Source of the DNA: Dyadobacter sandarakinus
GTDB lineage: Bacteria > Bacteroidota > Bacteroidia > Cytophagales > Spirosomataceae
DNA: 64,000 nt
Reading direction: 5' to 3'
NCBI RefSeq assembly: GCF_016894445.1
Contig: NZ_CP056775.1
Coordinates: 1,614,001 to 1,678,000, forward strand
The notes beneath the pieces are model-generated. The model did not search any database, had not been told where the DNA came from, and saw only the letters and a program-made list of their open reading frames with translations. This document shows positions 44,404-54,117 of this stretch, in pieces. A program made the translations under genes and the position numbers. Numbering within the stretch: the first letter of the stretch is position 1; the number at the start of each line of letters is the position of its first letter.

Positions 44404-45906
44404 TCAGGCAAAAAAACCATGTAAAAACCAGGCAGTCCCGGATACGTCATCATAATGCCCGAGCCTGAAAATCCAGTACCGGGCACCTTCTTCGTCCTCT
44501 ACACAATAATAATCGCGGTGTTGGCCGGTTTCCAGCCACCATTCCCGCTCAATGCGTTCAGGTCCTTCGGCCCGGCTTATTTTGTGAACTTTGCCCTGGT
44601 AAATAAAGAGAACCGGCGGGTAGTCGGGCAGCACGGAGGTAACCCTGATCATCTCCGGCCGGGCCAGCAGGTGCACCGGACGTACCCGGTCCGACCGCCA
44701 GGAAGTTGCCGCCTTTTCGGTCAGGGAGGATGAAAGCTTTACAGAACGTTCGGGCCAGTGATGCTCGTCGGGCAGGTAGCGGCGCACAATGTCCATTCCA
44801 GCCCTGACTGCCAGCCTGTCGAGCAGCTCGGTGAGGCTTACGTCTTCGGTATGCCCGCCCTGGTTCCAGATTTTTTCCTGTACTACCGGCAGGTCCTCCA
44901 CCACCGGTGCTTCGAGCACAAAGAGCTCAATTCCCAGTCCGGGAGCAATGGTTGAGATTTTCAATGCAAAAAGTCTGAACAAATGGGCGACATGGCCGGT
45001 ACCCCGATTGGTACCGATGGCGATCTGCCGCACCTGACCGTCGATCCTGTAACATTTAAAAACAGCCGAACGCAATCCTTTCCCCTCGGATGACAGCCGG
45101 CCACAGAGCATTTCGAGCAGCCGGCGAAGCGCAATCTCGATACCGGTAGCTGTGAGGATCGGTTCCACGCAGGGCAGCCGCTCATGGTACGGCATCAGCG
45201 GCTGCACGGATTCAATGTATTCCATTTGGTAGCCCAATGCCTGATTCAGGCGATCGGGCAGGTGCTGCCCGAAGCGTCTCCGCAAAACGGAGTGCGGCAT
45301 AGCGATGAAGGTCTGTATCTGGTAGAATCCCAGCCGGAACATCCTGGCCAATGTTTCGGGTGGTAACCGCAATGCTTCGGGCGGCAAGGTGAGCAATGCT
45401 TCCCTCTGCCCGCCGGAACGGACAACAGGCTCAGCCTGACCGTACCTTGACACAGCCCAGGCAGCACCGATGGTGTCTGCAACTGCTGCACCTACATCGT
45501 ACCCCGCGCTCTGCAACTTTACAACCAGGCTCATCAAATAGGCATGCTCGCCACCCCATAAATGTGCACAGCCGGTAATATCGAGGATAAGTCCGTCGGG
45601 CGGATCAGCGGCGACAATGGGCGTATAACGGATACACCATTCAGCCAGGGCCAGCAGCAGCCGGGCTGTTTCGCCGGGCACATCGTCCAGCACCTCCACC
45701 GACGGAAAAAGTGCACGGGCATCCGCCACAACCATACCCGGCATAATGCCCAGCTGCCTGGCAGGCGGACTGGCCGCCCTCACCACCATACGGCCGCGCT
45801 CGGGAGCTGCAAGTACAAAAGGTACTTCCCGCAGATCGGGCCTTTTGCGGATCATGCGGTCGGTGGTCAAATGACGGAACCATATGGTGGCGAAACGTTG
45901 CTGCAT
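44404..45906 (-). CDS. imuB: ImuB, catalytically inactive Y-family polymerase-like mutasome protein
   Basis: This 500-residue protein of the DinB/UmuC (Y-family) fold lacks the active-site acidic residues: the usual DxDxFFA(S/A)VE motif is replaced by 'FATIWFRHLTTDRMIRK' and the SxDE palm motif by 'DGLILDITGCAHLWGG'. In characterised systems ImuB is the hub that binds the beta clamp, ImuA and DnaE2. The C-terminal 'YWIFRLGHYDD...WFLHGFFA' is a hallmark of the ImuB tail. It is immediately upstream of dnaE2 on the same strand. The ATG at 45906 lies next to a 10-bp palindrome. Confidence 0.93.
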   Translation of the reverse strand: MQQRFATIWFRHLTTDRMIRKRPDLREVPFVLAAPERGRMVVRAASPPARQLGIMPGMVVADARALFPSVEVLDDVPGETARLLLALAEWCIRYTPIVAADPPDGLILDITGCAHLWGGEHAYLMSLVVKLQSAGYDVGAAVADTIGAAWAVSRYGQAEPVVRSGGQREALLTLPPEALRLPPETLARMFRLGFYQIQTFIAMPHSVLRRRFGQHLPDRLNQALGYQMEYIESVQPLMPYHERLPCVEPILTATGIEIALRRLLEMLCGRLSSEGKGLRSAVFKCYRIDGQVRQIAIGTNRGTGHVAHLFRLFALKISTIAPGLGIELFVLEAPVVEDLPVVQEKIWNQGGHTEDVSLTELLDRLAVRAGMDIVRRYLPDEHHWPERSVKLSSSLTEKAATSWRSDRVRPVHLLARPEMIRVTSVLPDYPPVLFIYQGKVHKISRAEGPERIEREWWLETGQHRDYYCVEDEEGARYWIFRLGHYDDVSGTAWFLHGFFA

Positions 45907-46292
45907 AACGTTATATCATCTTGTACATGTTTGATCCTACATTACATGAGAGGATAATGATATTGATAGTACCATTATTTTGATCACAATGATATCAAAG
46001 ATGATGCCAGCTTGCAAATTTTTGTGGTGAAATGGCGGAGCCGGAAAAGACTTTTTTTATAGCAGACAGGTGGGAAAGGCTGAGGATCAGCGCAGAAGGT
46101 GCTGCTTTTTTTATAGAGAAAGCAACCTGAAATCAGGGACGCTGGTCATGACCGGGAAACGGGCAGGTGGGAAAAAGGATTCAGGTTTCAGGCACAAAGT
46201 ACCGGGATTAGTCAGAAATAACGGAGCAGGAAAAAGATCTTTTTATTACACAATCCTTTTTAAATTGCGCATCATCCACTGATCAGAAAATT
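45907..46292. other. 386-bp divergent intergenic region
   Basis: This AT-rich region separates imuB (minus) and an esterase gene (plus). ATAACGTTAT at 45905-45914 is a perfect palindrome overlapping the imuB start. TTTGAT-N9-ATCAAA at 45979-45999 is an inverted repeat about 73 bp upstream of imuB that could bind a repressor. I see no credible gene. A short frame at 46070-46282 has no recognisable features. Confidence 0.45.
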
Positions 46293-47165
46293 ATGCTTAA
46301 AACGACCATCTGCGCACTGCTTTCCCTGATTTCCATGCGTGCTGCGGCACAGTTTACCACCGACTCCCTGCTCATTGAAGGCAAGTACCGGACCTTTGTA
46401 TACGACCCCTCAGTGAAGGTAAAGCCGGGTGCCAGCCTGATATTTCTGATGCATGGCTCGGGGGGCGAACCGATGGGATTTGCCCAGCGTGCCGGGAAGC
46501 TGCAGGCCCGTGCTGCGGCGGAAAACCTGGTGCTGGTTTATCCGGGTGGCTACAAACGTTACTGGAACGAATGCCGCAAAGCATCCACTGCCCTCGCCAA
46601 CAAGGAAAATGTGAATGAAGAAGCCTTTTTTACCGCGCTGATCGACCTTTTTGATAAAAAATACAAGATTAACAGAAAGCATGTATTTGCAACCGGCTTT
46701 TCAGGAGGGGGACATATGTCGTACAAGCTGGGGCTTACCATGCCTGATAAAATTGCGGCTATTTCGGCAGTTGTTGCCAACCTTCCTACGGAAGAAAATA
46801 TGGATTGCTCGCCCATGAACAAGGCACTGCCCGTGATGATCACCAATGGTACCGCAGACGAAACCAACCCGTACAACGGAGGCGAGGTAAAAACGGCCGG
46901 CGTAACGCTGGGTAATGTACGTTCTACCGAACAATCACTGGCTTACTGGTCGCAGCTGGACGGCTACTCCGGTCAGCCCGTAAAATCATCCTTCCCCGAT
47001 GCGGATCCCGGCAACAATGTGACGGTTGAAAAATACACGTATCAGCAAAAAGGAAAACCTGAGGTGACGCTGCTGAAAGTAATCAACGGAAAGCACGAGT
47101 TCCCGACTGATTTTGATGTTTTCGAAGAAACCTGGATGTTCTTTAAAAGACAGATCAGCAGGTAG
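46293..47165 (+). CDS. Secreted PHB-depolymerase/LpqC-like esterase
   Basis: This 290-residue alpha/beta hydrolase has an N-terminal signal peptide (MLKTTICALLSLISMRAAAQ). The nucleophile elbow is 'GFSGGGHMSY' (GxSxG), an oxyanion stretch 'LIFLMHGSGGEP' lies near residue 50, and an acid and His candidate is in 'KHEFPTD' near the end. The pattern matches extracellular polyhydroxybutyrate-depolymerase-like and feruloyl-esterase-like enzymes (LpqC group). The actual ester is unknown. It is divergent from imuB. A strong terminator lies ~110 bp behind it. Confidence 0.82.
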   Translation: MLKTTICALLSLISMRAAAQFTTDSLLIEGKYRTFVYDPSVKVKPGASLIFLMHGSGGEPMGFAQRAGKLQARAAAENLVLVYPGGYKRYWNECRKASTALANKENVNEEAFFTALIDLFDKKYKINRKHVFATGFSGGGHMSYKLGLTMPDKIAAISAVVANLPTEENMDCSPMNKALPVMITNGTADETNPYNGGEVKTAGVTLGNVRSTEQSLAYWSQLDGYSGQPVKSSFPDADPGNNVTVEKYTYQQKGKPEVTLLKVINGKHEFPTDFDVFEETWMFFKRQISR

Positions 47166-47276
47166 TCCTGAAAGTAGTTTTAGGAATAATCAGTCTGTGG
47201 ATCAGGACACATACAAATAAAGCTACTTTAAAAAAACACTTCCTAAGTCCAAGGTCTGAGGCCCTGACCCCTACTC

Positions 47277-47313
47277 TCAAAAACGCCGGCAATTTGTATT
47301 GCCGGCGTTTTTG
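47277..47313. terminator. Bidirectional rho-independent terminator
   Basis: A 13-bp perfect stem, AAACGCCGGCAAT (47281-47293) with ATTGCCGGCGTTT (47298-47310), has a TTGT loop, A-rich sequence before and T-rich sequence after. It ends the esterase transcript at 47165. The flanking 47166-47476 region is otherwise non-coding. Confidence 0.88.
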
Positions 47314-47476
47314 GTTTCGGATAGCTTGGGCGGGAATGAACTGAAAATATACGACCGTAGTGCGTATAGCGGTGTTTACCGGAATAGTACCACATTTTTC
47401 TTTGAACCTTATGTAAAATTCCGTGTTTTAGAGTAAATTTGATTTTCAAATACAACTACTTTTACACGTACACACA

Positions 47477-48076
47477 ATGTTTAGAAAAGGACTGGTAATG
47501 GGATGGCTGGTACTGCTGTTTACAGGCATAGCCACCATGTTTTGGTACTACGACTGGATTTATAAACTTCCTACCCCGATCCCCGAAAACTACCAGCCGG
47601 TTGTTACCGGCAGCACGGTTGATCTTGGGGACCAGATTCAAAGTCCTGACGGCAAGCCTGTTTTTGTCCACTTTTACAATCCTGACTGTCCCTGCTCGCG
47701 CTTTAACAAAAAACATTTCAAGTCGCTGGTGCAGCAATACGGCCGCGACGTTCACTTTGTGGTAGTGGTGATGAGCGAAAAAACCTTTACTCCAGAAGCA
47801 ATCCGCCGCAAAATGGGTGTCGACCTGCCTGTATTATTTGACAAGTCTATAGCCGACCGCTGCGGTGTATACTCCACGCCCCAGGCTGCCCTCCTGGACC
47901 AGCATTCCAGATTGTACTACCGGGGCAACTTCAATGCAAGCCGGTACTGTTCAGACGAAAAAACGGCTTATGCCAAACTGGCCCTGGCCGGCCTGCTCAA
48001 CAGTCAGCAGCGGGTGGCTTTCGGCGACCTGGCTCAGCGGTCGTACGGGTGCAGCCTGCCGGTTTGTAAAAACTAA
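47477..48076 (+). CDS. Thioredoxin-fold protein, membrane-anchored
   Basis: This 199-residue protein has an N-terminal hydrophobic anchor or signal ('GWLVLLFTGIATMFWYY', residues ~9-25). The remainder has a thioredoxin-like pattern: 'KPVFVHFYNPDCPCSRFNKKH' with a CxC active-site variant (DCPC), 'VLFDKSIADRCGVYSTPQAALLD' with the cis-Pro of the fold, and 'YYRGNFNASRYC'. The paired Cys at the C-terminus ('YGCSLPVCKN') is unusual. Likely an envelope redox protein. The hybrid kinase gene follows 18 bp downstream, so they may be co-transcribed and functionally linked. Confidence 0.75.
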   Translation: MFRKGLVMGWLVLLFTGIATMFWYYDWIYKLPTPIPENYQPVVTGSTVDLGDQIQSPDGKPVFVHFYNPDCPCSRFNKKHFKSLVQQYGRDVHFVVVVMSEKTFTPEAIRRKMGVDLPVLFDKSIADRCGVYSTPQAALLDQHSRLYYRGNFNASRYCSDEKTAYAKLALAGLLNSQQRVAFGDLAQRSYGCSLPVCKN

Positions 48077-48094
48077 ACTTCATCGAAGCAAACT

Positions 48095-50347
48095 ATGGAT
48101 CGACAGTACGCCTTATCCAACTCGCCTGCCGATACTTTTCTTTCCAGCGTCAAGGAAAGATCGGACCGGCTGATGAACTACTTTCTGCTGGGCTACTTCG
48201 TGGTAGGCTTGCTGCTTGCGCTGTTTTACGATACCTGGACTATTGCCATCGGTGTTGGCGGCACGCTGCTGATCGCCTACTATTCGGTAAAGCTTGCGCT
48301 GCCGCAGTCCGATCTGTACCAATATGTGCTCAGTACGGTTCTGGGTGTGTTTATGGCACAGTTTATCTACCAGATGCACGGCCTTTTTGAAATGCATTTT
48401 TTTGCATTTATCGGCAGTGCAGTGCTGATCACGTATCAGAAGTGGGAACTGCAGATCCCGATGATGGTGGTGGTACTCCTGCATCATGCCATGTTCGGAT
48501 ACCTGCAGAATACAGGTGAAGCAGATGTGTTTTTCACCCGTCTGGAATACTTCGACCTGCTTACTTTTTTTATCCATATCTCGCTGGCAGCGGCCATTTT
48601 CTTCATTTGCGGACTCTGGTCGTACATGCTCAACCATTATACGGAGCAACAAATCAGTCAGGCATTTCAGATGGCCGAGCTGCGGCAGGAAGCCGAACTT
48701 TCAACTGCCCGGAAACAAAAGGAAGAAATTCAGCGCAAGGCCAATGAACAGCTGCGTATCACCAACTCCGAGCTTGAAAAAGCACGGCACGAGGCCGATC
48801 AGGCCAACCAGGCCAAGGGCGTATTCCTGGCTACGATGAGCCACGAAATCCGTACCCCCATGAACGGGGTGATCGGGATGGCGGCGCTGCTTCAGGAAAC
48901 CGAGCTGACGGAAGAGCAGCGCATGTTTACCGAAACGATTGCCAATTGCGGGGATACGCTCATTAACGTGATCAATGATATTCTTGATTTTTCTAAAATA
49001 GAATCGGGTAACCTCGAACTGGAATGTGAAGACTTCAACCTTCGCCAGAGCATTGAGGATGTGCTGGATATTTTTGGCAACAAGGCGGCCAAGCAGGGGC
49101 TCGATCTGGTGTACCAGATTGACGAAGGCGTGCCTTTGCAGATTGTTGGCGATCAGCTCCGGCTTCGGCAAATCCTGATCAACCTGATCGGGAATGCCAT
49201 GAAGTTTACGGAAAAAGGTGAAGTATGCGTGTTTGTACATCCCGAAGAAACCTATACCGATGGCAAAATGAAGCTGCGTTTTGATGTGCGGGATACAGGT
49301 ATCGGGATTTCCGAAGATAAACTGAACCGGCTTTTCAAGGCATTTTCGCAGGTAGACTCGTCTACTACCCGAAAGTATGGCGGTACCGGTCTCGGACTGG
49401 CGATTTCCGAAAAGCTGGTCAACCTGATGGGAGGCGAGATCAGCGTTACCAGCATGCCTGAGCGCGGTTCGACGTTTTCATTTACGGTAAAAACAAAAAA
49501 AGGCACCAAGGTACTGCCCGCTTATACCGACTATAACATGGATGAATACCAGGGCAAGCGGGTGCTGATCGTGGACGATAATGCAACCAACCGCGCTATC
49601 CTGAAACGCCAGATGGAAAACTGGAAGCTGGAACCCGTACTCGCATCCTCGGGTCCCGAGGGACTGGGTGTTTTGTTCAATGACCACCACATAGACCTGG
49701 TGATTACCGACATGCAAATGCCCGAAATGGACGGTGTCATGCTCGGGAACAACATCCGGCGCTACGCACCAGACGTCCCGATTATCCTGCTGAGTTCGAT
49801 CGGGGAAGAACTGGAAGACCAGCACCGGCAGCTTTTTGTGTCCGTACTGACCAAGCCTATCCGCCAGCATATACTCAGCAATCACATCATCAATGCCCTG
49901 CACGGACAGATCAAACCCGCATTGGATGCGTTCCGCTCCAACAAGCTTTCGGAAGATTTCTCCCAGAGATACCCGCTGAATTTGCTCGTAGCAGAAGATA
50001 ACAGCATCAACCAGCATGTGATCATGCGGATCCTGCAGAAGCTGGGTTACCAGCCCGACATCGTCGGTGACGGCAAGGAAGCCTTGGAAGCAGCCAATCA
50101 GAAAAATTACGGTCTGATCCTCATGGATATGCAAATGCCCGTCATGGATGGTCTGGAAGCTACCCGCCTGATCCGTAAAACGGTGGTACAGCAGCCCGTG
50201 ATCGTTGCGCTGACCGCCAATGCCATGGAAGGCAACGAGCAGGAATGCCTCGATGCCGGCATGAACGACTACATCAGCAAACCCGTCAAAATTGACGAGC
50301 TCATGAGCAAGATCCGGAAATGGTACGTTACCATTTCACCTTCCTAG
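48095..50347 (+). CDS. Hybrid sensor histidine kinase with two receiver domains
   Basis: This 750-residue membrane kinase has residues ~25-200 with about six hydrophobic helices forming a membrane sensor without a recognisable ligand domain. A coiled coil follows (~205-240). Next come a HisKA domain with His250 ('[14 protein letters not shown]'), a HATPase ('[22 protein letters not shown]', '[20 protein letters not shown]'), a first receiver ('[15 protein letters not shown]', '[14 protein letters not shown]') and a second receiver ('[14 protein letters not shown]', '[14 protein letters not shown]'). No HPt domain is present. A separate HPt protein or response regulator would be needed to pass the phosphate on. 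The thioredoxin-like gene just upstream may influence its signal. Convergent to imuA. Confidence 0.92.
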   Translation: MDRQYALSNSPADTFLSSVKERSDRLMNYFLLGYFVVGLLLALFYDTWTIAIGVGGTLLIAYYSVKLALPQSDLYQYVLSTVLGVFMAQFIYQMHGLFEMHFFAFIGSAVLITYQKWELQIPMMVVVLLHHAMFGYLQNTGEADVFFTRLEYFDLLTFFIHISLAAAIFFICGLWSYMLNHYTEQQISQAFQMAELRQEAELSTARKQKEEIQRKANEQLRITNSELEKARHEADQANQAKGVFLATMSHEIRTPMNGVIGMAALLQETELTEEQRMFTETIANCGDTLINVINDILDFSKIESGNLELECEDFNLRQSIEDVLDIFGNKAAKQGLDLVYQIDEGVPLQIVGDQLRLRQILINLIGNAMKFTEKGEVCVFVHPEETYTDGKMKLRFDVRDTGIGISEDKLNRLFKAFSQVDSSTTRKYGGTGLGLAISEKLVNLMGGEISVTSMPERGSTFSFTVKTKKGTKVLPAYTDYNMDEYQGKRVLIVDDNATNRAILKRQMENWKLEPVLASSGPEGLGVLFNDHHIDLVITDMQMPEMDGVMLGNNIRRYAPDVPIILLSSIGEELEDQHRQLFVSVLTKPIRQHILSNHIINALHGQIKPALDAFRSNKLSEDFSQRYPLNLLVAEDNSINQHVIMRILQKLGYQPDIVGDGKEALEAANQKNYGLILMDMQMPVMDGLEATRLIRKTVVQQPVIVALTANAMEGNEQECLDAGMNDYISKPVKIDELMSKIRKWYVTISPS

Positions 50348-50360
50348 GTTCAGCCCGGCT

Positions 50361-51098
50361 TTATCCGACCTGCCGCAGGTTCTTTTTGAATTGTTCGGCA
50401 GACATCCGGAGGATCTGGAATTTGCCGGCAGCCCATTCCAGCTGCCAGCTGCCGGGCTCGCCATTCCGGACTTTGAGCAGCTCCACATTCCATCTCGGAA
50501 AACCGACTCCGGGCATGCCCTCTTCAAGCTCGCTGGGAATGGAGGTAACCCGCCACCTGGCAGCACAAGCCAGCGTGTTGATGCGCCTGGGATTATAGCG
50601 ATGCAAAAGCCCGGTAACACGGCTTTGTTCGACAGCCAGCTGCAGACGCCGGGAAGCCGTCAGCGAAACTTCTTTCAGCTCTCCCACCACCGCGGTCAGC
50701 GCATCGCATTTCAGTGCTTCTTCTACGCACCAGAGCAGGTCCTGTTCATTGGTCAGGTCAATAAATATGATCCTGTCGGGCTCCACACCAAACATTTTCA
50801 ATGCCGGGGGAAACAATGTACGCTGCATACTGATCCACAGGCAGGCCCCGCCCTGTTGCATCATTTTACCCAGCAGGCCAGCCATAAAACCACTTGTGGC
50901 CGCTGCGTCGGAAGCTTCCTGGCTGATAAACTCGTGTACCGTACCGGTAGGAAAAATTCCGTTCGGAAAAGCACTTTCCACAGGCCCCAGACCAAATCGC
51001 TTCGGATTTCCGTCCAGGGGTGTTCTCATACCCTGCAGGGATAAGATTTCTTTTTGCAGCCTTTCCACAAGGTCCCTCCGATCTGCCGGCTGTTTCAT
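50361..51098 (-). CDS. imuA: ImuA, RecA-like mutasome accessory protein
   Basis: This 245-residue RecA/SulA-superfamily protein is associated with ImuB-DnaE2. The family pattern is visible: 'LGPVESAFPNGIFPTGTVHEFIS', 'GFMAGLLGKMMQQGGACLWIS', 'DRIIFIDLTNEQDLLWCVEEAL' and 'CAARWRVTSIP'. The normal Walker A lysine is not seen at the expected place, as in many ImuA proteins. In most genomes imuA precedes imuB. Here it is 4.5 kb upstream of imuB on the same strand, with three unrelated plus-strand genes between. A 21-bp inverted repeat lies 15 bp before its start. Confidence 0.88.
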   Translation of the reverse strand: MKQPADRRDLVERLQKEILSLQGMRTPLDGNPKRFGLGPVESAFPNGIFPTGTVHEFISQEASDAAATSGFMAGLLGKMMQQGGACLWISMQRTLFPPALKMFGVEPDRIIFIDLTNEQDLLWCVEEALKCDALTAVVGELKEVSLTASRRLQLAVEQSRVTGLLHRYNPRRINTLACAARWRVTSIPSELEEGMPGVGFPRWNVELLKVRNGEPGSWQLEWAAGKFQILRMSAEQFKKNLRQVG

Positions 51099-51113
51099 AG
51101 AAGTGTTGAGTAA

Positions 51114-51134
51114 ATTGTTACTTTAAATAACAAT
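51114..51134. promoter_or_regulatory. 21-bp inverted repeat at the imuA promoter
   Basis: ATTGTTA-N7-TAACAAT is a perfect 7-bp inverted repeat around a CTTTAAA centre, 15 bp upstream of the imuA ATG (51098). Its position suits a repressor operator for damage-induced expression. The sequence is not a known LexA box that I can name. Confidence 0.5.
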
Positions 51135-51340
51135 ATTTTGATTCCAAAAATACCAAACACTTGTAATTACTGCAAGGTAAATCGTGCTAATCCTCTGTGA
51201 TGCTTTTTTTCGGGCTGTCTTTTTTATTACTCCGTTAAATAACACACAGCTGCCGTTCCCTCTTTCATTACACAGAAATGCCCCCTTAAAAACTATCTTG
51301 GCGCATGGCCTCCGGCTGCTTACTTACTTTTTATCACACT

Positions 51341-54085
51341 ATGAAAATCCTGTTTACACTTTTGCCTGTCCTGCTGGCTACCATTACGGTGGCCACTGCT
51401 CAGAACGAGCATCCCGTAGTTTCACTGAACCATTACGTTACCTTCCTCAACCGCTCGGTGGATATACTGATAGGCAGGTTCGAAATGCTGCAGACCTACC
51501 ACAGCGATCTGGCGCAGTTTAAAAAGCGCCCCGACATGCTGCTGCGGCTGCCCTCCTCAGGACCGCCGGAGGACTTTTATTATAAAAGGGCCCTGCTTGC
51601 CGCGGGACTGAAACCATCGGAAAAGCAGCAGCTTAATGCGCGGGCCAAAGCCCTCTGGGAGCTGCTATCACACCTTGACGAGACGGCGAAAGCGCTTGAA
51701 ACCTACGTTCGGCTGCAAACGTACCAGAGCGACAGCCTCAGGCAGTCGGAGGTTTATGTATCCGATATGCTGATGACCTTCAACAGGTTCAGCCATGAAA
51801 AGGCCGCGTTTTATGAGCTGATCAGGAAAATTTACCGGAAATATTCGCCTGAGACGACTTCCAACGTGTTTTTGCTGACGGAGAAAAATATGGAGGAGGT
51901 ACTGCAGAGCCAGCAGCAGCTCCTCGACTCACTCCCCTACTATCTGGATGAAACGACCCGCTCGTCGTGGCCCAAAGAGCTTGTCAAAGAAAGTCTGCTC
52001 AGAGACCAGCAGCTGCTCGCCACCATTCACCTGACTGCCGAAAAACTCGGGTACCCGGCTTCGTCTGCATTGCTGAACTTCCGGGCGGCACTCCGCAACA
52101 TGCAAACGTCGAAAAAACGTGCCGTAAATGGCTACAATAGTACAGCAGCCCTGTCGTCCCGGCATGGAAACGAAATGTACCTCTCACTTTTACAGTTGTA
52201 CAATCAGGACCTGGCGGCTACGTACCAGCTGTTTGCGGAATTTGCCAGTCCGCATCGTCACCTGCTGTACCAGCCTGCTTACAGCCCGGTGGTGCACCTG
52301 GCACCGCCTCCTGCCATCGTGCCGGTTACGGGCCAGACGCCCACTTTTACGGACATTCCCTATGAAAATTTTACGGCAAAAAAATCGGCCTCCCCGGCCG
52401 GACCCACTACTGTAGCCGTACTGAACCAGTATGTCGAATTTATCAATGAGTCGCTGCGGCAAATGCACATTATGCAAATCACGCTCCGTAATTACCAGAG
52501 TTCGGCCGAGCCTTACCGGAGCGCTACCTATGCCCGCCAGCGCGCTGCACTCAGCTTTTCACCACAGGATTTTACAATTCCGTCTGCTGATTATACGCTG
52601 CTGATCAGTGCGAGCTCGTCCATCCAGCAGCCTTACCGGACGGCCATTGCCAGCCAGGCTGAGGTACTGATGAATATACTCCGGGAAATGGAGGGGCTTG
52701 CCGCCGAGCTGATCGCCTATACTTCCGGAAAGCATTATCAGGAAGACCAGCTCCATAAGTCGGATGCCATACTCGGCAGGTACATCCAGCTTTTCGAGAT
52801 TTTTGACGAAAGAAAAGAAAGACTGTACAATGACCTCCGCCGCATTCATGCGTCGTACAACAACATGGCACCCCGCAGCTCCTGGACCATTGCCGGAAAT
52901 GCACTCCTGCAGGTCCTGGACGATGACCGTACGGCATTGTTCGGCGTAAAGGATTTTATGCAGGGTAAAACGGCTACCCCGCCTGCAACCGCAGACCTGG
53001 AAGCCGGCGGCAAAAAGCTGCTGGCTGACGAATACATTCATATGAAAGGCTTGCAGCGCTATGGCCGCAGTAATGGTTTGTGCCCGTATTCTCCTTACGA
53101 GGACCTGGCTGAAAACTCCATCAGGTTTGCTGAAAAAGTACGGAGCGCGCGTCTTCCTGCCGGCAGCTACGGTGCGCATCCGTACGAATCGTTTTTTTAT
53201 TTCTACAACAATGAGCTCATTTACGAATACAATAAGTTTGTCGACCTTTCCAAAACTGGCCTGCTGAAAGCTGTACATCAGCCGGACCTTTTTGTTTTTC
53301 AGCTGAATAATCCCAAAAACCAGCGTTTGGCCGCCAAACCTGCCGGTACTGAACAATCCCAGACTTCAAGTTCCGCTACTCCGCCCACCAGTACGCCGCA
53401 GACTTACAAGTCCATTGCACCCGCCGTAACTACCGGCCGGGACAAGCGGGACACCATTTACATCGAGCGGGTACGTACGGACACCGTTTACGTTTTTCAT
53501 CCTGCTGCCCAGGAACCTGTACGTACGCTCGACGGGTTTGCACCCAACAATATGGTACTGCTGCTGGATGTTTCATCGTCCATGAACTCGCCTGCCAAGC
53601 TGCCCCTGCTCAAACGATCCATCAAATCACTCCTTACTTTGCTCCGGACCGAGGATTATATTTCCATCGTCATTTATTCCGGAAGGGCGCGGCTGGTACT
53701 CAAACCTACTTCCGGCAGCAAAGCGTCCGACATCAGCCGCATGATCGACCGGCTTCAGTCCGACGGCGATACGGACGCCGACGAAGGTTTGAAGCTGGCG
53801 TATAAAACAGCCGGCAGGCAGTACATCCGCGGTGGCAACAACCGCATTATCCTGGCTACCGACGGTGAATTTCCGGTGAGTGATGAGGTGATGCAAATGA
53901 TTGAAAGCCAGGCACAGCAGGACATTTCACTTTCTGTTTTTGCATTCGGGAAAAACCAGCGTGACTTCCAGAAACTCAAAAAGCTGAGCAAGGCGGGCAA
54001 TGGTAACTACGCCCACATCACGGATGCGAGTGCCGACCTGCAACTGATCCTGGAAGCGCAAAGCAAGAAAATGCTGTCAAAATGA
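51341..54085 (+). CDS. VWA-domain protein with duplicated helical N-terminal region
   Basis: This 914-residue exported protein has the signal peptide MKILFTLLPVLLATITVATAQ at 51341. The longer frame from 51305 only adds non-signal residues. Residues ~28-330 and ~361-690 appear to be two copies of the same mostly helical domain: each starts 'LN(H/Q)YV(T/E)F(L/I)N(R/E)S' and contains a 'YQ-SD---(R/K)S' helix followed by 'F-(R/K)-LY-(D/E)LR-I'. A Ser/Thr/Pro-rich linker follows. Residues ~738-914 are a von Willebrand factor A domain with a complete MIDAS DxSxS (D743, S745, S747) and 'ATDGEFPV'. Function unknown. Probably a periplasmic or surface adhesion or scaffold protein. Confidence 0.82.
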   Translation: MKILFTLLPVLLATITVATAQNEHPVVSLNHYVTFLNRSVDILIGRFEMLQTYHSDLAQFKKRPDMLLRLPSSGPPEDFYYKRALLAAGLKPSEKQQLNARAKALWELLSHLDETAKALETYVRLQTYQSDSLRQSEVYVSDMLMTFNRFSHEKAAFYELIRKIYRKYSPETTSNVFLLTEKNMEEVLQSQQQLLDSLPYYLDETTRSSWPKELVKESLLRDQQLLATIHLTAEKLGYPASSALLNFRAALRNMQTSKKRAVNGYNSTAALSSRHGNEMYLSLLQLYNQDLAATYQLFAEFASPHRHLLYQPAYSPVVHLAPPPAIVPVTGQTPTFTDIPYENFTAKKSASPAGPTTVAVLNQYVEFINESLRQMHIMQITLRNYQSSAEPYRSATYARQRAALSFSPQDFTIPSADYTLLISASSSIQQPYRTAIASQAEVLMNILREMEGLAAELIAYTSGKHYQEDQLHKSDAILGRYIQLFEIFDERKERLYNDLRRIHASYNNMAPRSSWTIAGNALLQVLDDDRTALFGVKDFMQGKTATPPATADLEAGGKKLLADEYIHMKGLQRYGRSNGLCPYSPYEDLAENSIRFAEKVRSARLPAGSYGAHPYESFFYFYNNELIYEYNKFVDLSKTGLLKAVHQPDLFVFQLNNPKNQRLAAKPAGTEQSQTSSSATPPTSTPQTYKSIAPAVTTGRDKRDTIYIERVRTDTVYVFHPAAQEPVRTLDGFAPNNMVLLLDVSSSMNSPAKLPLLKRSIKSLLTLLRTEDYISIVIYSGRARLVLKPTSGSKASDISRMIDRLQSDGDTDADEGLKLAYKTAGRQYIRGGNNRIILATDGEFPVSDEVMQMIESQAQQDISLSVFAFGKNQRDFQKLKKLSKAGNGNYAHITDASADLQLILEAQSKKMLSK

Positions 54086-54117
54086 ACCGGCCCAGCTGCT
54101 GGTAACAAGCCCGTATT

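Noticed and set aside
46070..46282. 70-codon frame upstream of the esterase gene
   Set aside because: Basic, unstructured composition (many Lys, Arg and Gly) with no family signal. More likely promoter or leader sequence.
48095..50347. Hybrid kinase considered as part of the nitrate-sensing system
   Set aside because: It lies 11 kb away, lacks a P-box or PilJ-like segment and is paired with a thioredoxin-like gene, so no link to nitrate is supported.
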